Positions 34,401-46,781 of a stretch of DNA of 64,000 nt are shown here, piece by piece. Below the pieces are notes generated by a model that was not told the origin of the DNA, did no database searches, and saw only the letters and a program-made list of their open reading frames with translations. The stretch is from assembly GCA_963693085.1 (NCBI GenBank), contig OY856411.1, forward strand, positions 67,591,501 through 67,655,500, written 5' to 3'. A program made the position numbers and the translations under genes. Source of the stretch: Alisma plantago-aquatica (taxonomy: Eukaryota > Streptophyta > Magnoliopsida > Alismatales > Alismataceae). Within the stretch, counting starts at the first letter, position 1; the number at the start of each line of letters is the position of its first letter.

Positions 34401-36790
34401 GACTCCCACTTGCACTGTGAGCCAATCACCCTTGAATCATATTCATAGTGATTTTCAAATATGACCCACATGTTATTGTGCTCTAGTGCGAACATAGTGA
34501 GTAATGGCAACACCTTTCCAAAGTTAGTATAAATTGCATGTCTCACATCTCTTCGCTGTACGTCACACGTATGAGATGGAATTGTCGTAATATGTGATCC
34601 AGTATTCCTTTGCTAACCTTTAGCCACATTGCAAGATCAACGATTTTATACTTGTCATCAATGACTGGAATATCTATAAGTTCATCTCTATGAACTCCTA
34701 GATCCATATAGTATCCACTGCTGTTCTCTAACACACAGATACTCGACATTTCCTTTTAAATGGTTTTATTGGAACACTTACAATTATCAACAAACTTTCA
34801 TTTTTATATATCCCATATATATTGCGATTAATTTTCTGTCCTTTTTCTGGAAGTTCGCATCAGTGTAACTCTTTGCAGTGAACTCTTCCTTATTTCCATA
34901 GAACTAGTACTTATCAAGTTCTCATGGTATTCTAGTAACCCTTACTGAAATAGACAGACATCCACTCGTCCTGTCCCACATACGAGTTATCAGGATGAGC
35001 ATATCATTTTGTCATGTCCTACATACAAGATGATAAATGCATTTTATTCTTGCCATGTCCACACATGCAAGGTAATGGGATGATCACATACATGATAGAT
35101 CCATATCTATTCTTAGTGCTCCCATTCTTCATAAGAATTGGACACTTGGCCTTGGGATACTAACTCCATGTAACATGGACAAGTTTTCTCCCACTGAATC
35201 TGTGCATACTGAACCCTTCAGTACAGATTGCCAATGTATGCTTTCTCTTTTCCAGGTCAAGAGGTTTTCGAGAACTATCTCTAAATATCTCTATTCCTAT
35301 CACATAAGTAACATCTCTATCTTCCTTAAAGATAATTTCCACTTTTGGATTTCCATTCTAGAACATTTCCATTTCACATCAACATGTGGAATGTGAATAC
35401 GCTCCCACTAAATCACAGATCCATTCTTTATCTTCGACATATCAGTCAAACCCTTTGACTATATCATCAAAGTAAAGATTCAATTCTGAGTTCCTTGTAC
35501 TCAATCAATCACATTGATTAGTCCATTGTAACTTATAGACTTCATTTGCATTAGTGGATTCATAAACCTTACAGGTTATGTCACGTACACATCCTTGTCT
35601 TATTCCTTATAGGAATGTGGTTTTAGTATCCATATGTCAAATGTCTTAGTCATTACGTTGCAATCAACAAGCATCATCCTTCTCAAAATGTTATCCATGT
35701 GTCTTAACGCTTAAGACTTATTTGCACTTATGGATTTCCATCCAATGGGTGCTACCATCAAGGTCATACCTTATGGTTCACATGGAAGTCATTTAGGATA
35801 TAATGGTTATAAACCATAACTCAAAGTCCGATTCCTCATATTCATCTAGATAGTTGACTCATCACATAGATAATTGAGGTGTATCTGTCAAGGATATAAG
35901 AACTCACAACTCATTGTGATTCTTAATGTCCTTTATTAGTGTGGGGTATTCTTATATAAAGAAGAATTTAGTTATTTGATAATCATTCTCTAACTCCTAA
36001 AAGTATGACTCCTTCTTGATTTAGACATCATCATGCCTTAATCGCGAGTTCACTATGATACACTATCATAATCACTCATAAGGTTCTCAAACATTTGGTC
36101 CAATTATTTCATTCATTGATCTAATCAAGAATTAACACTTTACCAAATTCATACTTCATCTATGATACCCTTGAACATTTCAAGATATTCATATTGGTAT
36201 TTCTCTAAACACCATTTGAAGTATTAGCATTTTCTCCAATAGGTATGTAAATACATCATATGTATTATACCTAATAGGATAATCATTCTTCCACTACCAC
36301 TAGTGAAGATTGATTAATCATGTCTAAGATATTTATGTCTCTTACTGGTTCTCTAACCAAAAGAGTCTAAATCTATCCATCACATGGAAACTAGAAATGA
36401 ATTTTTCATGATTGATGCTAATTTGATTGTTTGAATTATCAATTACTTTTAGGTATCATTTTATCTTATGCGTATCAAATACCACAAGATAAACAATGCA
36501 TTGCCACAAAGATCATATCTTTTAAAGAATGAAACATCAACTTTATTGATTGCCATCATTTTCATACAATATGCAAAAATAAAGTGTTTCTATCTATTGG
36601 AAAATATGAAATAGTAGTTCATAACTGTATTACATGCCTTTAAGGCTGAAAAAAAACTAAAGTACTCCTATCTATGGCAGCAACACTTGCCCCATTTATT
36701 GAGTGCTTTACACTTTTCATCTTGGTATCATATACCTCAAAAGTGTTACAAGTTTACTTTCATGACACCTTTAAGTGGAGACGACAGTTG
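34401..36790 (-). pseudogene. Degenerate copia pol (RT and RNase H remnants)
   Basis: Right after the left LTR, read on the minus strand, lies a purine-rich AAGTGGGAGTC (34401-34411) that fits a polypurine tract. Upstream of it 'LRQFHLIR' (near 34590) resembles the end of copia RNase H. At 35160-35342 'VTYVIGIEIFRD' resembles the RT segment that follows the YVDD motif in copia elements. The catalytic RT motifs, integrase and protease are not recognisable. The remaining reading frames are short and full of stops. Confidence 0.65.
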
Positions 36791-36800
36791 CCTCCTTCTT

Positions 36801-37621
36801 TTATTCTTCCAGATAGAGAGGACAATTTCTTTTCCAATGTCCTGAATTTTGACAATGGTGGCAATTTCCTTTCTTGGTCACTCCTCCCTTGGCCTTGAGA
36901 GCCGAAGACGACTTGGGCTCCTGGCTAGCATCAGAACCTTTCTTAGCTTTTCCCTTACCCTTGCGCTTGGACTTGCCTTTCTTGCCCGTGATCACCATCA
37001 CAGACTTAGGCTTGTCCTTCTTCATCTGTGCCTCGGCTGTCCTCAACATGCCCAACAACTTTGATAGTGGCCTATCAAAGTTGTTCATGTTATAGTTCAT
37101 CACAAACTGACTGTAGGATTCTGGCAACGATTGCAGTATCACGTTAGTAGCCAACTCTTAGATCAGTGGAAATCCCAGTCTTGTCAGGTTCTCCACATAC
37201 CCAATCATCTTGAGTGTGTGAGGACCAACTGGATCTCCTTCTATCATGACGCAGTTGAACAGTTCCCTTGAAACATCATATCTCTCTTGCCGTGCTTGAT
37301 CTTCATACATGTTCCTGAGATGCTGAACCATCTCAATGACACCCATGTTCTCATGTTGTCTCTGTAACTCGTGGTTCGTAGAGCACAACCTCAAGTACTT
37401 TCCATCAATGGCATCATCAGAATGCTTCTTGTAAGCATCCCTTTCTGCCTTTGGTGCATTAGGAGCAGGTTCCTCTGGAATTGAAGTATTCAGGACATAG
37501 AGCCTTCACTCTTGAGTGAGAACAATTCTCAATGTCCTATACCAGTCATGGAAGTTTTCCCATTCAGCTTGTCCTTTTCAAGGACCGATCGCAAAGAAAA
37601 GTGATTGTTGTTTGTTGCCAT
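36801..37621 (-). pseudogene. gag: Copia gag, with internal stops
   Basis: Read from about 37621 down to 36801. An N-terminal 'MATNKQQSLF'-type start and a copia gag core are visible ('DAIDGKYLRLCSTNHELQRQ', 'MVQHLRNMYEDQARQERYDVSRELFNC', 'GDPVGPHTLKMIGYVENLTRLGFPL', 'LPESYSQFVMNYNMNN'). A basic Lys-rich segment then leads to a zinc knuckle 'CHHCQNSGHWKRNC' (CX2CX4HX4C). Stops interrupt it at about 37155-37160, at about 37495 and near the N-terminus. Gag would form the particle; this copy cannot make it whole. Confidence 0.85.
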
Positions 37622-39042
37622 TTGTACTACAAAAGGAAAATATGCAATTTTAGTCCAAAACTCATTTTTGACTTATTTGATTGATTTGAAAAGTTGACGA
37701 TACAATTAAGCCTTTAATTAATTATCTCTCCCACTATTTTACTTCAAATTGATAGCCCTCATAATCAATTCAGAAGATTGCAGCGTACAACCTTCTAGTG
37801 GGCAAGATCCTAAAATCCTCTAAGTCATGGACCGGCTAGGGCTGTCACCCACAACTTAGATCTCTCAGGTAGGCAACTCTTGCCAATTGCATCATATGCA
37901 ACTCTTGATAAGATGTCATGTGCAACTCCTTGCCATGATCATCTCCATGCCTCAAGGTACTAGATCCCATCTAGATCACCTTGTTAAGTCCGACCCAAAG
38001 CAAACACGATGAATATGCAGCCTGCTAGGGCAGACCCACACATTCATCCTTCACGCTTCCACGAGATAGACGGTGCACCACGCTAGGGTGTGTCCACACT
38101 TGGTCGATCAAGCTTTTCACGTGTGTCGTATTTGGAAGGCATCTAAAACTTAATATTGAATGAGGGATTTGGTTTTTATATACATATACATATCAAATCA
38201 CCACAATATATAGTATGTATCATATACATGTTCTATCCCACAGAAAACATGCGAAATGATAAAAGAGATGATTATGGCCATCCTAATGTGATTCCTCGAG
38301 CTAAGAGGAATCACGATCATCTAGGTCTACATCACTTGCAATCTGTACAAGATGAACTTTGTGCTTTGCCTTTCTGGGTTTGATCAATTCATCACATGAA
38401 TGATCAACTCGCCATCAGACTAGTCGGCTGGATGCCACCAGCCGATCGGTTGGCTCCTCCAACCGATTGGTTTGCTTGGTCATCGTGCATCTCATCATGG
38501 CCGCCACCCACTCGTCTCACTCCTCGAACCGGTCATCAACTGATCGGTTCACTCCTTGAACCGATCATCTCGAACGTCAACCAATTGGTTCACTCCTTGA
38601 ACCGATCGTCTTAGCTGTCGTCAGAATGTCCGCCGTTCTTCGACATAACAGGAAATAAAAATTCTATCCTATTTTACATTGTAAAAAGAGAAACCTCGAG
38701 TTGCATTCAAGGGGAGCATAGGTAGGAAAGAAATCCTGAATTATTTCGAGTTACATCAGGAATAGGAGAAGGAAGATCGGTGCGCAGACCGAGATGTAAG
38801 CAACCACATACAACCAAACACAAATAGGGTTTATTGGCCTTAACCACGCTATACATCCACCACAAAACTCATTTAAGGGAGACACGTATCGAGCACATTA
38901 ATATTACATATCATATATGTAGTTTGGGATTTGTGGATTTAGGATTGGACATGCATAAAGCCAATTTTATTCGCATCGTATGCAATAAATAAAGGAGACA
39001 AACCAAAATCTATCATATCGATAATCCTAAAGTATAGAGCAG
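37622..39042 (-). other. Copia 5' leader with extra CCGATCGG-type cluster
   Basis: Non-coding leader between primer site and gag. 38396-38612 holds several copies of the LTR palindrome type (AACCGATCG, CCGATCGGTT, AACCGGTC), so the motif also occurs internally, as in the Athila element. Confidence 0.6.
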
Positions 39043-39062
39043 TTGTCGTGGCTCTGATACCA
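39043..39062 (-). other. Primer-binding site (tRNA-iMet type), reverse orientation
   Basis: On the minus strand TGGTATCAGAGCCACGAC lies two bases after the end of the 5' LTR. It matches the usual initiator-methionine tRNA primer site of plant copia elements. Confidence 0.9.
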
Positions 39063-39063
39063 T

Positions 39064-41264
39064 TGTTGGGTTACAGGGGAGGCAGAGAAGGCAGCGGAAA
39101 TAAAAATTTTCTCCTCCCCAAACCAAAACAAGGAAACGTGTCAACGTCTATACAATAGGAAAGAGAGGTTTGTGGAATCATACCTTGTCCTGAGGCTTGT
39201 TCGGCAACAATACCTTGCGCCTTGTGCGGTCTTCACCTCCGGTCTTGGACGTTGTCTGTGCAGCTCCTGGTCATACCGGGACTAACGACTCGTGGTCTCA
39301 CCGGAACTGTCGGGATTGACATCCATCCTCTGAGCGGCAGAAATCTCCTGCCTCTGAAGTAGTAGACACGGACCACCTGGAACTACAATCTCCTTGTCCC
39401 ACAAGGAATTGGAAGGAGTCGCACCCTCCTGTCAGCGTACTAGTTGCCAACACACTCTCCTGCTACCAGTCACTTTCTACAGTTATCTTTCCCTTGTTGT
39501 GCCTCCCTTATCAGGTAGCACTTGCCCGGGCTCTCTCGGTTACCAAAACCAGAGAGAACGACAACTTTACAGAGCAACTGGTTGCACTGAGTTGTTATTT
39601 CAGAAGCCCCCAATACCCCTATATAAATAGGAGGGTCATGGGACAGGGTTCTCTATCCCGGGCAATGTGAGATTAAAGCAGGAGTAGAAGGGTTCGGGAT
39701 TTTCCATAAAAACAACCAACTGTGTGACATGAACCGATCATTTCACAACTGAAACGGTCGGTTGGGGACCTGAGACGGTCGGTTGACACCTCAATCGATC
39801 GGTTGGGACCCATGAAACGATCGGTTCACTTCTGAGCCGATCAGTTCGTGGTCCTGATCAGGACCTGATTGACTTTCCTTCTTTTGTTTCGAATCGATAT
39901 CAATTCCCAATCCTTGTTCCAATCAAATTGGGCAAGTGAAATAAAAAAAGAAATTTCTCACCAATCTTACTTTTCCAACTTACTCGGTTGGACCAGTTGA
40001 ACCGTCGACTCACCAACTGAGCCGATCAGTTCACGAAGCTCAGCCGATCGGTTCATCACATGAGCCAATCGGTTGGGAGTGCAGATTGTGCAAAAACAGT
40101 CAATTGCAGTTTCAATCAATCTGATACTCTAATCAATCGATACAACACCTTGAATACTATGATTTTGAGCTATCAATTAATTGAGTATTTAATTGAACTA
40201 CTAAACTCCTTTAGTAATCAATCTAAATAATGTTTGTGGACAAAACTCCTTTTCCAGGTTAAATCCTATGTGTGTGACCCTGCAGGTCCTTTTTCACGTT
40301 GGCAGTGTAAGTCCATAACACTTATGACTTCACAAGCAAAGAGCGGTGCCTAGTCACACATCAGTGCTACCCAAGTGAAATAAAAAGTTGGAGAACAACT
40401 TTCAATCCTACAATCTGTGAATGGTGTTACAGTGAACGTATAATTCCTTTGTCACTGATATCGCAAATGAACTCGAGGCATGGAACAGTCATCCTGTCAA
40501 CGTTCATTCACTTTCTTGATCTCGGAGTAGATTGGAAGAGATATGTATGACATCAATATCACATACTGATTCACACATGCATGCACGCCTTTCTCAATCC
40601 TACTCATCAAGTGGCCATGGATATCAAACTCCCTCAGCAGGGACAAATCCCATATCTATCACTCACCCCTCAAAAGCCCCATGTGTCAAAGTCACCCAAT
40701 CATCACCTTTATAACAACCCATGTTTCAGGACTGCGTTTGATGATGTGAAAGCATACCCAATGACATGTGTTGAGTGTAGTGATTTCAGTTCAAAGAATC
40801 ACATTCACCACCATCACTGTGAGTACTGAATGTGACTACCATGTCATGGTTCCATGTGTCAAACTCACGGTGGGTCTGTCCGGTACACTTGTTCTCTAAC
40901 AAGTACCTATGTGTTTGGTTTGATATCTCTATATCATGACTAATTATATTTTGTCATAAAACAACACCACAATCTAGTCTTGTGTGTCATTGTTGTATAT
41001 CTACCTTCCACAATGACATCCAACTAGGGACATAACAAGAATGTACAAACTCTTAGTATCCGTATGATCTCATCGTTCAGGTCCTCAACCTAAAAGCATA
41101 CGTCATTGAGTACTGCCATTCTCTAGACATTCTATTTGTTCTATCACTATCCCATATGACTGAACCAGAAAGAATTGGAAGCTTGCCTTTGATGTTTATC
41201 AAATCAATCTTAATGTATCCCATCAATCATCCCATGATTGGCTCTCAAGGCATACATACCAACA
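39064..41264 (-). repeat. Copia 5' LTR (right copy)
   Basis: The dyad cluster has unit starts near 39734, 39754, 39775, 39795, 39817 and 39837 (steps of 20, 21, 20, 22 and 20 bp). A second cluster near 39995-40075 lacks about 47 bp relative to the left LTR. Confidence 0.92.
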
Positions 41265-41269
41265 CATAG

Positions 41270-44200
41270 TAAATTATAAAATTACAGTATAGTAGATGAT
41301 TATGAAGAAAAATTGACTAAAATATATTTTGTGGCAATAATAATATGTATGTAGTAGCTCAATCATAAATATCCTAATTTATTGTGACAATAAAAAGTAT
41401 AACCTAATTTATTCAATTATAAATATATTGGGTTTGGCCCTTGATGACAATGCATCTAATTTCACAATGTAAGTGTGTTTTGTGTGGCCCTACCTTATAG
41501 GAGATCTGTATTGACAGTTTTAACGAGTATTAAGTCAGTAGGAATTCAAGGGTGTTATGGGTGTCAGGGGCTTCCACATGTGATGATTGTTTAGAAAGAA
41601 TCTTTGTTACACGATTTTAGTTGGTTCCGGTTGCCTGGATTGGTTACATGAGTGAAGCAGTTTGATCTTTATTAAAAGGGCTCTAGAAAAGTTTTTTCCC
41701 CTTTCTAGGTCCAAGTGTTAATCACATCAAAACCTGTTCATGGTTCAGTTGGCCCATCCAACCCAATTGGAGTTAACTTGTGTTTGAAGAATCACTAATT
41801 GATTAATTTTTTAAACTACATCATGGCCAATATTTCAAATTTCGTAAAATGACATCATGGCATGAAAGAATGGATATCAATATCAAACACGTTATTAATG
41901 GAAAACCAAATACGTAACATATTATTTAGAATTCCTTGGTTGTAACAAAATAGTTAGACAAGATAAAATGAAGATAGGTTACCAAGACTTAAATAGTAAC
42001 ATGTATGGGTTAACATCATTCTCAAAATTACAATAGAGTGCGCAACAAACATAGTCTACAGGAGGATAACTGACATTCAATTGCAACTCAACTATTGATA
42101 GTAGAAATTTTAACACGGGTAATAAAATCATGTATATTCTTCGATCAAATGAGTCTTTCAAATTGGAGGAGCAGACTCGGCAATTACAAAATAACTACAC
42201 CTAGTTGCATGTTCTTTGGAATAACTCCTACATGGACGGAGGAAAACTTAAATGGAATAGAAGAGTGACCGACCTTTGTTATTCAATGTATGTGACGGCT
42301 TGTCACGTGTGTGAGAACAAAATGCAGCTTTACTTTCTTAACAAGTGTCGTGTACAATAAGGGTGAGGCTCTATCATTCAATATACTTCAAGTACATTAG
42401 CAATCACTTACTATCATATTGGAGTGGCAACATTTTCAGTTTTCAAGGAAAGGAAAGGAAAGGAAATAACAACGTTGCCAAAAAAGAATATAGCTATCAA
42501 TTAAAAAGTTCAAGCATCACCGGCGAAAATGTTGATGTCAATGGTCATGTGCATGTGGGGCTGAATTCCTCTTCATAAGTGCTAATCAATATTTTGACAG
42601 AAGGTTTGATTACTTTTACTCAGCCTTCCTTACCCATAGATTTTCCAGATAAGAATATAAATATTAGCTTGTCATCCAAGCTGTTAATGGGTGAGGACTT
42701 AGTCTAAAATTTATAAGTTCCAATCTAATTAGAGCTTCATCCAAGCATCAAGCTTCAACAATAAACACTCAATTGTGGCAATGTAGCAAGTGCCACTGTT
42801 GCCGCTGCCCGTGAACGAGAGCAGTAGTCAAAGGAATCCCAGACCTGGATTGGCTTCATCCGCCTAAACCATAGCCGCACAGACCACCTAAAATCCACAC
42901 AATAGGTTATTGGGAACTTGTCTTCTCTCTTTGTGGCACGAAGAGTAGCCTCATGTAAAAACCTTTACTGGAATTATATTTTAGTGTACATTGTACATGC
43001 CTCATATATACACGAGTACAGTAGATATTATGCGAAAGAAACGCGCAGAAATCAAACTAACAGATCCTATCTTTGTGGATCACGGACGTGGTTGCTACAC
43101 GTTGTAACTCCAGTGCACGTTGTAATTCCGTTCATGTAGACTTCTCCTCAACTTGACACGTAGCAGGTGGATAACGAGTCTTTCCGATAAGTTGGCGTTG
43201 CGAGGTAGCCTGGTCTAACAAGCTATGTTCATAGTTGAACGATAATCATCCTACCGACAATCATGACAGGGCAGTTTCCTCTAAAAAAGTGAAGTTCCCA
43301 AACAACTCTTGACATGGTTACATTAATGCTCCCATCGCTAGAAGTCACGGGCAAACAAAAAAAATCACCTCCTGTAGAGAGAGTTCCACCGTCATTCTTG
43401 CACAACCCCTATTGAAGGGTTAGAATCCCAAGAGGTCCCCCGGTAGAGAGATACCATTGATGAACGATGAAGTAACCTAGGGCTGACATTGCTCCAGACC
43501 TGATATGAAAGAAAGAGGATTGTATGATGTCCGCACTCCGTCCTCGCAGCCGTAGTCAGGCATGACGATATGGACAAATGAAAGGTACAGGAACAAAAAT
43601 AAGAAAAGGAATTAATTTACCCTGGCGGATCCATTCAAGAGCCCCGTTCATGAATCTTGCATGAATCAAAGACGTTAGAGATCAAGGTCTTCATGAGTAC
43701 CAAGGACTGCACATTCGGTGTAACCCGATCGGAAAAACAGACGCTAAAACCGACGCTATGCTTGAATAGGATACAAAGCTGCGACGTTTGACGCAATGTG
43801 CTAAAGAAAAGTTTCTAAAACAAGGGTAAGATATATAGTTATCGAGAATACGTGGAAATGAAGAGACCTAGTTTATCGGAATACGAATCACAAAAGTTGA
43901 AAAATACGGAGTCCTAATTTCACTGGGGAATAAGGTTATTGGGGAATAAGGTGGATGGAAACGAGTGTTGTAGTGTGTGTGTGTATATATTACTATGAAA
44001 ACAGTATTTTGAATTGTTGTTCTCTCCTTTATTCAATCTTTGCTCACGTTTTTTCTCATATTTTTTACAATTTTAATTACTTTTAAAATTTGCACGGTTT
44101 TAATACACAAAATATGTGGTGTTGTGGTCAAACGGGAAACTGCCCACGCCTTTTGCCAACTTCACTCGATGTGATCCTACACCACTCTCACCGACTAGCA

Positions 44201-46277
44201 ACATGTATTTCGGCCACCTCTCTCTATGAAAGTCCCGTAACTTCCAAGTCACTTTTTTCTGTTCACTAGTGAACGCACACGTGCACATGCACGTGACATA
44301 TAAAAGTTGTTAAAATTGCAATAGAAAAATATCATAATGTTAATATTGTTAAATAAGAAAATTAAACTATTGCTTTCATAAATAATAAAAATACATATTT
44401 AATAAAAAAGAATAGTCTCATATTATAGTAGTTTATAAGATATCTAATTAAGTTAAATATGTTTTTCAATACTATTCGACATTCAATATGTTTGAATAGA
44501 GTTCATTTAATTGTAACAAAGAGAGTGGTTGGATATTTGTTTGATCGAAGTTCAAAAAAGTAGTTTAACCAAAGCATTAAGTGAGGGAGATTAGGACAAT
44601 AGATCGTGATGGTGGAACGTTGTGATAAGTCTACGACATTATCGTCGTTAGTTCCTGAATCCACGATGTCATAGGCCCCCAAATTTGCTTGTTGCAACTT
44701 GTTGTTGCATTTAATCTTAACTTTACATCAATTCCAAAGGCCCACCCGAAAAAAAATTGGGATTTTAAACCGTCGAGATTAAATCTCGAAATAATGAATT
44801 TACTCTATTGTCATAGACCCTGAGACCGGGATAATAAGGTTTTTAATATAATTATGAAAGGAAATAAAGTCAAGAGTAATTATAAAATGATAAACAGAAG
44901 GAGTGGTTGAGAGTAGACTCGAATAGTTTGGTTTCCTGTAAGTTTTCTTGTATGGTCTGAATTAGACTGAAATGGTTTGGTCTTCTTTACGTTTTCCAAA
45001 AATATCTCCTTTAAAAAATGAAGTAATCACAAACTCGTTTCTTAATGGGTGACCGCATAATGTCTGATGGTGATTGTAGAGAAATATTAATCTGTTTGTC
45101 AGGGATACCATAAAGTTATCTCGGAGCCTGTTATTGTGTAAAAATAATGATGTTCTACAACATAACGTAATGATAGAAACACAAATATAGATTACTAGTA
45201 CATGATACAAAAAATGAACAAAGTATATAAAAGTAGAATGTTGTGTAATGTCATTGTTCTCATGGGGAAGAAGCTATGTGAAAGCTTGGAATCATAGATT
45301 TAATCTAGATCAATTTTATTAAAGCAAAATGAGCCGCTTTGGAATCACAAGAATCAGTAGAGAACTGGCATACCACCTCAACATGAGAGTTTAATGGAAG
45401 CATCTTTTACAAATAAGATGTGTCGGGGCATTTAAAAGGAAATTGTAATTGCTTATACACTTTATATTATCCGTATACAACAAATTATATACATCATTTT
45501 ACAAAAGATATCTTTCAAGAGAGAAGTTGCGTAACAACTATTGCTCCTTGTTATTCGGATGAGGCGGTAACACCTGAGAACACAGAAAGGTTGTTGTGAT
45601 CGCTGGCAGATATTTCTCCTGAAGTAGCTCAGTAGCTGGTTTCATTGTAGAGAATTCTGTTGCTTAGATCTGGTTTAACAAATTAATAGGGACATAATCG
45701 GAGCAGCCACACTAAAGATGTAATGTGAACCACCGTACTTGGCAATCACTTTATAAAAGAAAGCTTAGAGTCCTTCAACTCGTGGTCTCTATTTTCAAAG
45801 GCAACCACATTTGTGTGGCTAGTTGGGTTATGTAACATCTATGTTGGCAACATATGCAATAGACTTATAAAACATATCATCTTGATGGCGACGGTGAGAT
45901 ACACTTTGTGAAATTTTGGGTGGAAGGTAAATAAGGACACTACAGTTACTTTAGTTTAGAAAACCAAAGATGAGTTCATTCAAAATATCTACACCCGGTT
46001 GACACTTGAGGTCATGCTTTGCTGTAATCTTGAAAATTTGGAGTAGATGGCCTGGGCGGTGATACCTTTTAGTGTTGAAAAGTGAGAGTCTTTGTCTTGC
46101 TCAGGAGGTCAGACGTCAGAGATTCATCTGACATAGATTCCATATGTAGTTGTCATGTTATCCGTCCATATGTCTGGATACTTGAAAGGCACATATATAC
46201 TGGCTCGATTATTTCTTTGAGTCCCAACCCAAGATGATTTGCAAGGTACATGCAGAATGCAGAATACATCATACATG
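41270..46277. other. Gene-poor region
   Basis: No coding family recognised on either strand. Includes a short GGAAA run (42450-42475), a small GT/TA microsatellite (43975-43990) and otherwise AT-rich sequence with isolated short frames. Parts near 42770-43600 and 45500-46050 have more balanced composition and could be decayed exons or older transposon sequence. Confidence 0.45.
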
Positions 46278-46526
46278 ATCAGTACAACATTCATTCTACA
46301 GAAAGGAGGACAAATACCAAAAATGATATAAAACTAATTGCAAACCTGAGAAACCTACTTCTCTAGTGCCTCTAGTTACTACTCGTATGTGGGATCTGGT
46401 CGCACGTGAATATGGGATTATACTCTACTTTTATGAGTGGAATAGTTATCAGTACAACATTCATTCTGGAAAGGAGGACAAATATCAAAAATGATATAAA
46501 GTTAATTGCAAACATGAGAAACCACC
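46278..46526. repeat. Short direct duplication (about 80 bp)
   Basis: The segment starting ATCAGTACAACATTCATTCT occurs at 46278 and again at 46448, 170 bp apart, with a few differences. The second copy ends at about 46525, exactly where the ubiquitin-like homology begins. Confidence 0.75.
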
Positions 46527-46781
46527 GGAAGGTGTGATCCTCGTCCATCACGGTCTGGTTAAAGATGAAGAAGTAATCAACACCTACAGCCGCCGCAGTT
46601 CCTTCCGAAGTTCACTCACGTTATCAAACGGGTTAACTTTTGCGGCAATCTTCTTTCCCCCACCCATTGGCAGCAACCATACTCGCATCTTCTTCACCGC
46701 CGGCGACCCCGCCCCCGCTCCAGCCCCCACCGCCGCGGTTGCAGTCTGTCTCATCGTGGACATGGGCGCCGGTGCTGCCAC
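46527..46781 (-). pseudogene. Ubiquitin-like domain gene fragment, frameshifted
   Basis: On the minus strand an ATG at 46781 opens an Ala/Gly-rich N-terminus, then 'KKMRVWLLPMGGGKKIAAKVNPFDNVSELRKELRRL', stopping at a TAG near 46587. In the next frame the sequence continues at once as 'VDYFFIFNQTVMDEDHTFRW' to about 46527. Together these read like the first two-thirds of the beta-grasp domain of plant ubiquitin-like family proteins ('elrkelrrLq..yFfifNqtvMdEd.tFrW'). A frame change therefore splits it, and homology stops at the duplicated segment. It is the only host-like coding trace I recognise. It may be a captured fragment, a retro-copy or a true first exon with an assembly error. The plus-strand frame over the same bases is a shadow. 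Confidence 0.6.

Larger units (their letters stand above)
32154..41264 (-). mobile_element. Ty1/copia LTR retrotransposon, decayed
   Basis: LTRs at 32154-34400 (2247 bp) and 39064-41264 (2201 bp) begin TGTTGGTATGTATGCC and end AACCCAACA when read on the minus strand. The target duplication CATAG lies at 32149-32153 and 41265-41269. The tRNA-iMet-type primer site sits beside the right LTR in reverse orientation, so the element reads right to left. Gag is recognisable with several stops. Pol is reduced to scraps in only about 2.4 kb, so much of protease, integrase and RT has been lost. Confidence 0.93.
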
